Positions 23,356 through 35,250 of a stretch of 64,000 nt of DNA are shown here, piece by piece. Positions within the stretch are counted from its first letter, which is position 1; every line of letters begins with the position of its first letter. The DNA is taken from the NCBI GenBank assembly GCA_019321725.1, contig CM033111.1:930001-994000 (forward strand), given 5' to 3'. The notes beneath the pieces are model-generated. The model was not told the origin of the DNA. It worked only from the letters and a program-made list of their open reading frames with translations, and searched no databases. The translations under genes and the position numbers were made by a program. The DNA comes from Paulownia fortunei (taxonomy: Eukaryota > Streptophyta > Magnoliopsida > Lamiales > Paulowniaceae).

Positions 23356-25440
23356 AAAGAGTTTGTGAAGGTGTGAGACAAAAATGTGGCGATACTCCTC
23401 AACAAGGTTCTAGAATAGTTGTGTGCTATGAGTAATTTGAGCCACTATATTATCTTTTATCCTATCATTACATTAGTCACATTTTACAAGCTTTCAAAGT
23501 CCTAATGATCCTCAATGTTGTGTTAGTCTACATTAGTGGAGAGTGATATGAAAAACAAGCCTATGGAATTCTAAAAAATATAAATAAGAGATCAATTTTA
23601 TTGTGAGTTTGCATAAACCAATCCTAGTGAAAAGTTAAGTGCAAGAGGCTACACATGCACACACTCAAAGGATTTAAAGATGGGTGAATTTGACCTTTGA
23701 GTTGAAATCATGCATTTTGATGATATTTTGAGATTTTCTTAAGTTATAAACTCACAATGATTTTTCACGCCCATTTGATTAGTAGGTTTAATTATCACTT
23801 GCTATTTTACTTATTTTATTTCTTTCTTTTGCTCGAAGACTAGCAAATGTTAAGTTTGGGGTTATTTGATGAGTGGATTTTATACTCATTAATTAAGTAC
23901 CATTTGCTTAATTTTTTGATTAGTTTTTGAGTATTTATGTTACTTTTTATGCATTAGTTTGAAATATTGTAGGTAATAGAAAAATGATAAAAAAATGAAA
24001 AGAAACATAAAATTTGGTTAAAATTTAAAATAATCCGCCTTTTGGTGCTATTGAGGGCAGTTTTTGTATTTTAATCATAACATTTTGATCCAATATCATT
24101 TTGACTTTTTTATTAAACCATTAGAAAGCCAAAAAATAGATCTATAATTTTTATGTTTACTATAAAATTCAATTCTTTCTATTTCAATGAGAAAATGTGG
24201 GTTAAATAGTTTATACTTGACTGAAAATTTATGGTATAACACATTTTGGTATTTTAGAAATTACTTCCTCCACAGATGTCATATTGAGCTTCTTCATAAA
24301 TACATAGAACGCTAAGACAAAGTGTTGCAATTCATACTAAGACACCAAAAGCCCGTCTGGCCTTGAAAGTGGTGAAAAATCAGTTGGAAATGGCTATTGG
24401 CGTTGCAGACATGGATTTTGGGAAGCAAGTGCAGCTCCTAGGTACTGTAGGCACTGCTTTGGACAGAATGGGCAGCGCCGAGCGGATAACTAAAGGCAAA
24501 ATTGTTATTTTACCCTCTTTAGGGCATCTAAGAGCCTCCATTTCAGATTTTTAGAGAGGGAGAGAAGAGAAAACAACCTAAGAAAGAAGAAGGAGAAAAG
24601 AAGAAGAAGATGCAATAATTTTTCCAAGATTTGAGAAGAAGTCATCTATAAGGGAAGAAACTCATCATCTTCTAAGTTTTATTTTCTTTTCCTCTTTTTC
24701 TCATTAATTATGTTCATGGATATTGTTGTATTGTCTTTCATTTTTTGTATCATGAACTAATTTTCTCTTTTTAGGGTTGTGATGTAATCTAATTATGATA
24801 TTTTGAATATTTGTATCCATTCAATTCTTGATTTATTTTCAAGTTGATTTTTCTACATTGTTCTTAATGCTTTCAATTATTTGGCCACTAATTGAATGAT
24901 TTACTAATCATATTGACCAAGAAATGATATATGTGTCTAGTTCTATGTGTAAAAAATCATAAATTACATGTGAGATAGGAATACACTTACATGGTTTGTG
25001 TAGTCATGTTTGAAACTCCATAGAATCTAATAAATTGTTGATTGTTGTAATTTATATAGGAATATAGTGGGTTAGTAATTAATGATATTTTTATTAGACC
25101 TTGGGAGAGGCTAGTGGATAATTTAGGGATTCTCGACTATTATTTGGGAAATAAATTGAGGTTGATAAGATAAATTATTCAATTTAGAATAATTACGGTG
25201 AAATCATAACCTAGGTTTTTAAGTTAGTGAATTTTAGTTTTAAATGATTTCTATCATTAGTTTAGTTTAGTTAGATTTAGTTTATAATTATAAATATATT
25301 TTTGCATTTATTCAAATAAAATTAGAGTTAACATAATTTTGGTACTTAATAATTCAACAATTCCCGTGGAAACAATACTTATTTGTCACTTTATTATTTG
25401 TTAACGATAATGTGCACTTGCGTTCATAAAAGTTGCAACA
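23356..25440. mobile_element. Gypsy-like LTR fragment with complete LTR right end
   Basis: The internal 3' region (23,356-23,866) ends in the polypurine-like AAGTTTGGGG; an LTR-like segment follows from TGATGAGTGG (about 23,867) to GTTGCAACA at 25,440, about 1.57 kb with TG...CA ends. The right part has the CCCGTGG and GTGCACTTGCG blocks common near the 3' end of plant gypsy LTRs. Helitron helicase sequence stops at its left edge and pre-helicase Helitron sequence resumes at its right edge, so about 1.35 kb of helicase is replaced. No coding capacity remains. Confidence 0.55.
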
Positions 25441-28413
25441 TATTCCAAAGAACTCTCACATCTATTGTACATAATATACACTCTTGTCGGCTCCATAGTA
25501 AATTTCAGGCAGTTAGACCAAATATTTGATAGTACAAGTGCATGTAAAGCTAGCAATATCATTATTGCAACAAGCAAATCTAAAATCTTGTTTGATGGTT
25601 GATTGCGTTTTATTTTTCAAAATTGGCATATTGATGAATATCAATAACTTCAAAATCATGCAATTAGTGTATATAAATGATGATACTTAAATTTTTATAA
25701 TTTCATTTGTTGTAATTTTATTAACTAAAAGTATATATATACTCGAGAAAATAGAAGATGAATAAAAATTAACATGAAAAAATTAAATATTTTAAAAGAA
25801 TATAAATTAAGGTATTATAAGAAAAAACATGCAGTTCACAATACAACAAAGCAATGAACTCTTTCTAGTTCATAATTTATAGATGAAATTTGTTCCCTAG
25901 AAATTAACAAAATTTGGCAAATCAAAACTAAAACTTCGGTATGCACCATGTCGATAAAAAAAATTCGATTTAATATTTAATTTTTTTATAAAAATTTAAT
26001 AGTTAGTTTGATTTTAATTTTTGATTCTGATTTATCGAACTGTACCAACTATCGAATTTAATTTTTACAAATTTATAAATAATTTTTTTATCTAATTTTA
26101 TATATTAATTAGTTTTTATTTTATTTTTTACTTTTAACATGCCAAACTAAAAATAATAAATTCAAAATACAATTAGGTTTTGTTAAAAAATAAAAATAAA
26201 GAAGAAATTGAGCTGAAAATATGTTATATATAGTTTTGTAATACAATAATAATGCATAGACATAATAAGATTTTATCTCTATTAGATTACCTTAAAAAAA
26301 TTTAATTGTTAATATCATTTTACCCCCTATATATACTTTTAAAATGCTACAATTTTATTAATTCTATAGTTGGTTCAATAGAATAATATGTAAAAGGATC
26401 GAGAAATACACAAGTAAATGTAGTACAAAATTATTTTCTATTTAATGTAATATATACTTTTTAAAAATATTTATGTTGAAATGTGGCGATACAGCATGAA
26501 GGTTCATATAACTTATTTTTGTCATGTTTGATTATGTTGAAAAATTTTAAGCTTTGTTTGGTTTTATTTCTAGTTGTTTTGAGAAGAGTGTTTTGAAAGA
26601 ATCTATTCTAGAAAGTGAGCTTGTAGAACATGTAAAGAAGAAAAAATGTGTATATTTTGTTTGAACAAATGATATGATATATTTTGAAGGATATTATATT
26701 AATGTTATATATATTGTCAATATTATTTTATTATGGTTAATGAGAGATATTTTCAATTATAAATATTTGTCAATGCTATTGTTTGGTAATTAGTGACAAT
26801 ATAGGTATAAGATTATCTAATTATGGTAATAAATAATTTGGTATTCTGGGAGAAAATATCATTCCCCAAAAATACAAATAACAAACACGTTTTTTGTATC
26901 CGAACAAGAAAAATAATGTTCGGAAGAAAAGTAGAAAGAGAAAGCCAATAAAAGCTGTGGTCTTAGAACTGACAATAAAATAGTATAAATAAATTTTATT
27001 AGATTAAATTATCAACCCAAAAGATCTAGTAGTGATTTAACATAAATTTCCAAAGTCAAAAAAATTTACTAAGTCAAATATAAGATGTAATTGTAATCAG
27101 GCTATTATAATTGCGACGAAAAAGATAAGTCAAATGATTAAAATAGATTTTTGGAATTTGTGCATAAAACATGAAAATATAAGAGATAACATTGCATTTG
27201 AAATATGGTATTGTAATTGGCAAATATGATATAAAATTCAAATGTGGGTGACTTGACAAAGCAAAATTAAAGAAATCAAATACTCCATCAAGTAATTATT
27301 TTTATATAGTCTCATGGTTTAGAAAAAATCGAATTTTAGTTATGAATATACTTTAAGTTTTGTTGTATTCTTTTTTTTTTTCCAGAAAGTGAAATAACAA
27401 AAAATTATAAATATGACAGTGGAACGTCCCTTTGAATTGATATAAAAAAAAGATGTTATTTTTACATTAATTTTAAACTGGATATAGTGAGTTATATTTT
27501 CATACAAAATTGATATTTGGTTTGATTTTTTATTTTTTTATTTTGATTCATCAAATCGTACAAAAATTTTGAATTTTATTTTTTACAAATTTTATAAATA
27601 GTTGTTATATCTTATTTTATATTTACTATTAATCTATACTTTTTTCTGAATTTTAATTTACCAAACTAAAAATAATAAATTCAAAATACACTTAGGTTTT
27701 GTTATTTATTTTTTTATTTTTTTATTTTTTTATTTTTTAGCAAAATTATTTTTTAATAAAATCATAAAATCAAAAATGGACAAAAGATAAAACAAAAGGT
27801 GAACTTCTTATAAATATAATTTTTACACATGTTTTTAGAAGAAATTAGCAAATTGGTAAAAATAATATAAAATTTAGATTTGGGTGGCTTGAGAAAGCAT
27901 ATGTTAGAGGAATCAAATATTTTATTAACTGATATAATTATTTTTGTACATGAAAATATACTTTTAGTCTCATAGTTTAGGAGGTCTTGCATATTTAATC
28001 TCATGATTTGGAAAAAATCTAATTTTACTCATAAATATACTTTAATTTATAGGTTTTGCTCTATTCTATTTTTTCAAGAACTGGAATAACCAAAATTATA
28101 AATACAATAGTAGAATGTGTACTTCAATTGATACAAAAATAAATGTTATTTCCACATTAATTTTAATGAATTTGATTAGACTGAATATTATGAGGTATAT
28201 TTAGTTTATTCAAATAGATATATTTTAAAATAAAATAATTTTCATATAGTGTATCATATATTTGTCTATCCTAATTCAATGTGATTTTTTTATAGTGGTG
28301 AAAACAATTTGATAAATTGATGGAATCAAATTAAAACTGAAAATTTGGTATTTATCAATGTCGAACAAAAAATTTTAATTTGGTATTTGATTTTTATTTT
28401 CATAAAAAAAATA

Positions 28414-29607
28414 GGATTAATCTCACTTTACCACCATTTATTCTTGATGAGTATCACTTTACTCCTTCTACTCTCAATTGTCTTATTTTACCCCCTTGCG
28501 CTCTCAGTATGTCTCACTTTACCCCCTTGAGTACTCTTTGTCTCACTATACCACCATGTACTCTTGAAAAAATAACCAAATTGTCCTTACCTATTACTTA
28601 TAGTAACATGACTTTGGAATATTCTAAATTTAATACACTTGTATTTAAATACTAATAATTTTTTTAATTTAATTAATTAATACTTAATATTAAATTTATT
28701 TTATATTTTATTATACTTATTTTAATGGTCATTCTTTTATTAACATAGTCCTATTAATTTTTTATATTGTAGATATTTTTTTATTAGTTAATATATTTTA
28801 CTTATAGATTTACTACTCATCATCAATATAAAAAATGTATGATATATTTCCAAATCATATTTTGTTAAATAAGTAAAGTATAAGTAATACTTTTTTTATT
28901 ATTAATGGATTATCAAAATCTCATAGAAATAATGTTAAATGCAAAATAAAACATTTTTAGGTTTACTTTAATACTATTAAGTAAGTTATAAATAGTCAAA
29001 TTATTGTAACTTGATGAATATTTTGTTAAATTTAAAATAACTAAATGAATAATTTTCTAAATTTAAAAATATAGTCATTTTAGAAATTAATTTTATTATT
29101 ATTACTTAATTATAATGACTATGTTTGAATTTAACATAGTTTTTATAAACTTATGATAATTCCATTAATAATAAAAAATACTGCTAATATTTTATGTATT
29201 TAATAAAATATTTTTTTAAAATTTATAATCAGTAGGAAATTCATAAGTAAAAGTGTATTAGATAATAAAAAAATCCCACTATATACTAATTTAATAGGAA
29301 CTATATTATATTATAAAATATCTATTAAAATTTAAGTATAATAAAATTTTAAATAAATTTAATATTAAGTATTAATTAATCAAGTTGAAAACTTATTTGA
29401 ACATAAATATAAATATATTAATATCAATTTATTTTAAAATAATTTCACTAAAAGTAATAGATAAGGGTAGTTTGTTTTTTTTTTTTTTAGAGTAGGGGGA
29501 TAAAGTGAGATAATGAGAGTATTAGGGGATAAAGTGAGAAAATTGAAAGCACAATATGGTAAAATGATAGTCAACAATAGTAAAAAGGGGTAAAGTGAGA
29601 ATAACCC
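28414..29607. mobile_element. Non-autonomous Mutator-like element with perfect 9-bp target duplication
   Basis: Terminal inverted repeats of roughly 150-200 bases: the left starts GGATTAATCTCACTTTACC (28,414) and the right, reverse-complemented, starts GGGTTATTCTCACTTTACC. The TIRs hold several CTCACTTTA(C/T)CCCC units. Flanks are direct 9-mers AAAAAAATA at 28,405-28,413 and 29,608-29,616, a length typical of Mutator. The interior is AT-rich with no transposase. It sits inside Helitron copy 1, whose sequence continues across the site, so it is younger than that Helitron. Confidence 0.78.
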
Positions 29608-30119
29608 AAAAAAATATTCATTGAATTTTGGTGTTTTATTTCAGTTTATCAAACCATTCCACAATATTAAATTTTAATTTTTACAAATTTTACAAATATT
29701 TTTTGTATCTTAGTTTATATTTACTAATTAATTTTAAGTATAATTTAATTTTGTTATTTAAATTTGAACTATTTTTTTTTAATTTTTTTAAAATTTATTT
29801 AACAAAATAATTGAATCAAAATATGAACATATAAATGGACAAAAGATAAAACAAAAGATAAATTACTTATATAAATAATTTTCAGACATATTTTTGGAAT
29901 ACCAAACAAATGAAAGTAGAATTTGACTTGGATTCTTAACGGTCTCTTATTGTAATTATCTTATAACCTCATTGACCAATTAAAAAAAATAAGCATTATT
30001 TGTTCCAAAATTATGTAATTATTAAATTACATAACTACCATTAAAACTAATAATATCAAAAAAGTATTTTAATAGGATCAAAAATTGAAAGAAACATCAT
30101 ACTTTTATAATAGTATAGA

Positions 30120-31116
30120 TATTGATAGACAGATTAGTATGAAATAAGTGTAAATACATTGGGGCTATGATCCAAATAAGTGTGAGAAGATCCACCCCAC
30201 AAATTCATTTGTGGCTATGATCCACAAGTAAACATTTTTCTGGAGTAGATCTCCATTGTTATATAGGAAGAGAGAATATTTTTTCTGAAAAACAGGATGT
30301 AATGGTTTAAATTTGGGCATTAAGTAATTTGAATGAAATACAAAATGGTATTTGCCATGGAAAACTCTGTGTACTCTCTTTTGCTCTCTGTATGCTCATC
30401 TCTGTGCTGTAGGTATATATACTGTGCATCTTCAGTCTACAAATCTATTTAATATAGTCGTTCACTAGTGTGGATTTTTATGATTTTCAAACAGGAGGAT
30501 GTCCATTCAACTTCATTTCATCAAGAACTTATATCCATTGAAACTTTTTCATTTCCATTCCACATGAATATGTAATTAAAGAGGGTCAACCTTTTTTTGC
30601 CCATTTTGCCCCTTCAGAATAATGTTAAAGACCAAACAAGATGGGTATCGTGTAGAGAGATAAGGGTCTCAAACCCGACATGACCTTAGGGTCAACCATT
30701 ATAAAAATAGAAAGTGTAAATATTACACCAGATAGTATATTTTTGGTGTTCAACTCACCACATGTTCATTGACCACAAATTTACTCAACATTAGAGGGTT
30801 ATTAGTTAGAGACATCCCAATTAGCACAATGTGTGTTTGTTACGTAAATGGAGACATTTCAACTAACCTAACGTATTTTTATTTTGTAAATCGATCCAAA
30901 CTAAAATTTTACCTATCGAACGACCCAATGTTAGACCCAAAGAGGTAATACTGATTTGCAAAATCAGTTGGGCCGTCCATGGGAAAGAGGCCTAATCAAA
31001 TGAAAGAAACTCCTAAGACAGCCATCGAAGCTCGGTAGCACGTTTCATCACCATCGCCTTCTCTCCAGATTCGCCCCAATTCATCAGATGAAGACTCAGA
31101 TCAAATGATCTCGATG
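30120..31116. other. Unannotated stretch between Helitron and A2
   Basis: Less AT-rich than its surroundings but without a convincing frame. A short imperfect repeat about GGCTATGATCCA occurs at 30,163 and 30,211. No match to the other duplication unit was noticed. Confidence 0.4.
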
Positions 31117-31267
31117 AGATAGTAATAATATAGCATCATTACAATGACATCCCAAGTACAGTCTCTTAAGAAAGAGAAGGAAAAGGAAAGACACAAACAG
31201 ATGGAAATTTATTTCTTGTTCACATATTAATTACATAATAGCAGAGGATTTTGTAGTACAGCAGACC

Positions 31268-31882
31268 AAGCATATATTAATTCAATGTGGCTTTTTGCTA
31301 GTTCATTACTAATGTACATTAAGAAAGAATTGTTCAAACTTTTAGTATTGACTCATTCATTGATTAGTTTGATGTTATGAAGAAACGTCGAGCACAATTT
31401 AGGATACCTAGATTAAATAAATAAGCTATTAGATATGATTTACTTAGCATCAGTTTCTACATTCTTGAATGTCGGGAGTTCGGGGTTAGGGTTTAGGGTT
31501 CAGGGGTTCAGGGTTTAGGGTTCAGGGGTTCAGGGGTTCAGGGGTTCAGGGTTCGGGATTTGGTTCAGGGGTTCAGGGTTCGGTTCAGGGTTTAAGGTTC
31601 GGTTCAGGGTTTAGGGTTTGGTTCAGGATTCAGGGTCAGTTTAGGGTTTAGGGTTTAGTTTAGGGTTTAGAGTTCAGGGTTCAGGGGTCGGGGTTCAGTG
31701 AATTTTCTAGATTGATTTTAATATTGTGATATGAGTGAAATATTATTTTCTTGTCTTTTTATTTTGCAAAATTAATATAAAATACTATATTTGTATTTTT
31801 TTTCATTTTTCTTTTAATAAATAATAGTTATGAAAATTTCAATCTCGCCCCCATGATTAAAAATCCTAGCTCCACCACGGGG
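31268..31882. other. Insert replacing exon 7 of A2
   Basis: Flanked by SEO 3' UTR on the left and SEO intron 6 on the right. It contains the telomere-like tract and, at its right edge (31,843-31,880), CGCCCCCATGATT...CTAGCTCCACCAC, a phrase that looks like a transposon end, although I cannot name the family. Confidence 0.55.
31474..31698 (+). repeat. Telomere-like G-rich minisatellite (TTTAGGG/TTCAGGG)
   Basis: About 225 bases of irregular 7-8 base units: GGGTTTAGGG, GGGTTCAGGG and GGTTCAGGGG. TTTAGGG is the common plant telomere repeat and TTCAGGG is a variant. It is interstitial, interspersed and imperfect, so it is not a chromosome end. Confidence 0.8.
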
Positions 31883-32772
31883 TGCATGTGGTGTAATATT
31901 GAAATATTTATGCAGGTAATTCTATTGCACTTATTCACATGCTTGCAGCGGCTATATCTGAGTAGCAAGAGAATGAACAAATTTTGGGACACATACCCAC
32001 TCTGGAATACGTGGATCAATGGCATCTGCTAATAAATCAATGTTCCAGGAGCTTTCTGCCCAGAGATGCCCTTCCCGGGCTATGGTGAATGGGAAAGCCA
32101 TACTACCCCAAATCCACATCATGGGTAAAGCATCAAGATTCGATGGTTTCCCTTGGTGATCCAAAACAACGGCCATAGGCATGTGTTCGAATTTCCACTC
32201 CTGTCGGATGAACCTGATGGCTACCGGATCAACCAACGAAGGGTGATCCACTGAATACCAAGGCATACTGTTTCGTAGCCCATAGAATAATGTCTCCTGT
32301 GATAAGGTCAGTGTGGTTGTTTGGTCGAGGATCGGGAGCCAAAGAACCTCGTACTCTTGATTCCTTGACCTAAAGCTGTAAACCAACATGAGAATGTTTA
32401 GCTCTTCGGGAGGAAGGTCAAGGTCCGAAATCAGCAGCAGTATATACTTGGACTTCAGCACCTCAAGGCCCTCCTGCATGCCATTAGCCTTGGCTTAAGT
32501 TTAGTTGGAAGGGATCAGGAAAATGTGTTGGGGAAAAGCAAATTAAGAACCAACTTTTGTCCTTTTTGATCCATCATAAAGAGGCCTTTGATCATCTCTG
32601 GACCGAATCATTATCCTGAATACTCTCAGGTTGTCAGTATTAGCTAATTGTATAGTTGATCCAAACGAAGTGTATGCCTTCTTCCCCTCTTCAGAACAGT
32701 AATAATTACTTAGTCAGACATACAGCTTAATGTGAACGAGCAAAGCAGTGGAAATAGCCCAAGCATTCTTGT

Positions 32773-33765
32773 GAACAGCTAACAATTAATTTTAATATCA
32801 TATATCAATATCTCATTGCAATTTTGATATCGGCATCAATTTTTTTTTATGAAAAATGGCATGCGCCAACCATGTGGTCGTTAAATCCAAATTTTTGTAG
32901 GGAAATTTGACATCTAGTATGCAGATGTTTCTTTTTCACTCTAAAACTTAAAATATTAACTTAGTTTCTTAAAAATTAAAGATTTAACCTTATTTCTTCA
33001 AATTCTTCTATTTAAACTTAATTTCATCTACACATGAGTGTTAAAATATTTTTTATGTAAAATAAATAATATGTTTTGTGGGAATTTGCCCACCAATTTG
33101 CTTAAATTTTTTCATTTAAGACCAATGCACACACAAATTTATTTTTTAAATTTATAAATAAATGGACAAATGTGTATACATATTATATAATTTATTTATA
33201 AATAGTATTTTATCATATTTCAATATATATATGTATATAATGAAGATTACATATAAAATCATTACGATCTATTATTTGTATATATGTGAATTATTTGTAT
33301 ATAAAATATAAACCTTTATGCATATAATGTATTATACAAAATTCTTATATATACTTTGTTTGTCTATACAATATATATGATTTATGTTGTGTATACATTT
33401 TATTTAATAAATATTGTTTAGTTTTATTTGTACGTATTACATATTTTTTTGTATTTCACTTATTAAAGATACATATAATTATTATTCATATTCTTAAACA
33501 TATGCATACAATATTTGTATTATATATAAATGTTACACTCTTTATGTATTTGAACACCTATTTATCCTTATATATCGCAAATTCATATGTTATAAAACTC
33601 ATATATATATATGTATGTATGTATGTATGTATATACATATCAACTAAAGTATTTAATTTATGATATTTGCATGTATACGTGTAATATTTTAAGGTTAAAA
33701 TTTAAAAAAAAATATAATTCAATTAAGTTTATGTGTTGGGTAATGATTTTTATTATCCATATTTT
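32773..33765. other. Unidentified AT-rich insert in A2
   Basis: SEO intron 4 homology stops after CATTCTTG (32,771); the shared dispersed repeat begins at 33,766. The roughly 1 kb between has no counterpart in B or C. It includes a TATG microsatellite at 33,610-33,632. No gene is seen. Confidence 0.5.
33598..33641. repeat. TA/TATG microsatellite
   Basis: A run of TA followed by five GTAT units and TATACATAT, a simple sequence repeat. Confidence 0.8.
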
Positions 33766-34290
33766 TGTAAATAAATCATTTATAGTAGAATACTTTATTT
33801 GAAATATAACTAGAGCTTTGTAAAACAAAAACATTTATAATTAAAAATTAAAATTCAATAATAATAAGAACGAAGTCAAAAAATGAAATGCATTATTCGA
33901 TATATTTCATTATTAATTTTTTTATTATGATCATAGTTTTAGCTTTTTACTAATATTGTATAAATAGTACAACATATAGCGTATACTTTATATGCATTAT
34001 GATAATACATATGTGTTATATAAAATGAAGGTTGATAACTATTTTCTCAATTATCAGCAAATGATAAAAAATTGCTAAAAGTAATTTGATAAAGCCGGAT
34101 TTCATATATTTCCTCTAACAACAAATTGGATGGAATTTTTCATCAAAATAGTGAGTTAACAGCCACATGTCATTTTTTGTCAAAAAGTTATTAATGGTAT
34201 CAAAATCGCAATAAAATGCTTATATATGGCATTAAAATTGAATTTTTTGGCAAGTCCACATATTGTGTTGCTAAAAATGTTTTTTTTTTT
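33766..34290. repeat. Dispersed repeat, copy in A2
   Basis: Homologous to 7,405-7,920 in unit 1, and its left part to 55,095-55,290. It abuts the TTACCGAGTACAAG intron remnant of the SEO gene (minus strand) in both units, so it was already in place before the units were duplicated. Confidence 0.55.
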
Positions 34291-35250
34291 TTTACCTTTT
34301 TCTTGTACTCGGTAATTTTTGGTTATTTTTTTGCGCCATTATGTCAGAAAGATCCATGAGAGTTGCAATGTTGTCGGCAAGCTGATTGTTGGTGCGAAGG
34401 TGATCGACTAGCCAAAACGCGCCGTAGTTGATGGCAAAAGCAGCCAGAGCAATGACCACCTTGGCATCCCAAGAATAGCTTGACAGTGATTTAAGGAGGG
34501 CCATGGTTACTTCATGTAGTTCTCCTCCACCACTAGGTACACTACCACCATATTTGTAAGTCATCTGTAATAATCATAATATCCCAATTAGTAATTCCCT
34601 ACAGGGACGCAATGTTTTTCATCGCCTGTTTGGCATTAAGATATTGAATATGCACTTGACAAGAACATGGCCTAATCAACATTATACCAGATAGGAAATA
34701 TTGTTGATGGGATTTGCCAGCATTTCAACAATCTTTGCATCGGGATCAGAAGTAGGGTTGTTGTCATCTTTGTAAGAGGTGTGGAAGACCTTATCATCCG
34801 ATGTGTCTGCATGTGATGGAATTTCAGCTCCCTGCATTTGAATACAAGATATAACATTTCCAATTAATCAAATGCAAAACTGAATGCTTTGACTAGAAAG
34901 CATATGAAATATGTGATTGATTCCAGTCATCATATATACTGAAGTAGTGTCAGTAGTCAAAGGCTTTGCTAGTCGCATAATATCATCGACCATGGAGAGA
35001 GAACTGGCTTCACACGGAGGTTTAGCATATCTGGAGCATGAGCGCCAAGAATTTTCTGGGTGAGTGCATTCTCATCTGATGATTGAAAGAAGCTGGGGAG
35101 ATCCTTGGTTGCTGGCACCACTTGATGAAGGCTTGCCATTGCAGGATAAATGGGAAGAAGCTATTTGAAAAGGTATGTTATAGAGGCGCAATTGCTTATG
35201 TACATTTGTTGTTCCTCTCCAGCCTTGTATAGGTAATCAGCATAGCATTA

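Larger units (their letters stand above)
15050..30119 (-). mobile_element. Helitron composite, copy 1 (minus orientation)
   Basis: The minus-strand 5' terminus is at 30,119: TCTATACTATTATAAAAG preceded by A. The body is co-linear, inverted, with the plus-strand composite at 35,251-47,832; for example 25,441-25,530 matches the reverse complement of 38,560-38,650, and 15,420-15,570 that of 46,430-46,580. An inner Helitron 5' terminus at 22,074 corresponds to 42,625 in copy 2. The element appears cut short at about 15,050, lacking roughly the last 800 bases and the CTAG end of copy 2. It carries an LTR fragment (23,356-25,440), a Mutator-like element (28,414-29,607) and a tandem internal duplication (about 15.4-16.9 against 18.9-20.6 kb). 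No intact transposase gene is present. Confidence 0.65.
31117..35139 (-). pseudogene. SEO pseudogene A2, interrupted and missing exons
   Basis: Partner of A1 in the duplicated array. Recognisable pieces are exon 1 at 34,940-35,139 (ATG at 35,139 kept), exon 2 at 34,688-34,831, the first part of exon 3 at 34,333-34,564, exon 5 at 32,555-32,688, a fully open exon 6 at 31,997-32,473 (159 codons, with MMWIWGSMAFPF), and 3' UTR at 31,117-31,265. Exon 1 carries a 2-base insertion near 34,997 (A1 lacks it) that shifts the frame. Exon 3 is cut after MDLSDIMAQ-like sequence. Exon 4 and most of intron 4 are replaced by repeat DNA (32,773-34,290). Exon 5 has a weakened acceptor (AAG for CAG). Exon 7 is replaced by an insert with telomere-like repeats. 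The N-terminus is shorter than in C. It cannot make an SEO protein. Confidence 0.82.

Noticed and set aside
31474..31698. True chromosome end
   Set aside because: The repeats are irregular, mixed with TTCAGGG variants, and flanked on both sides by SEO gene sequence.
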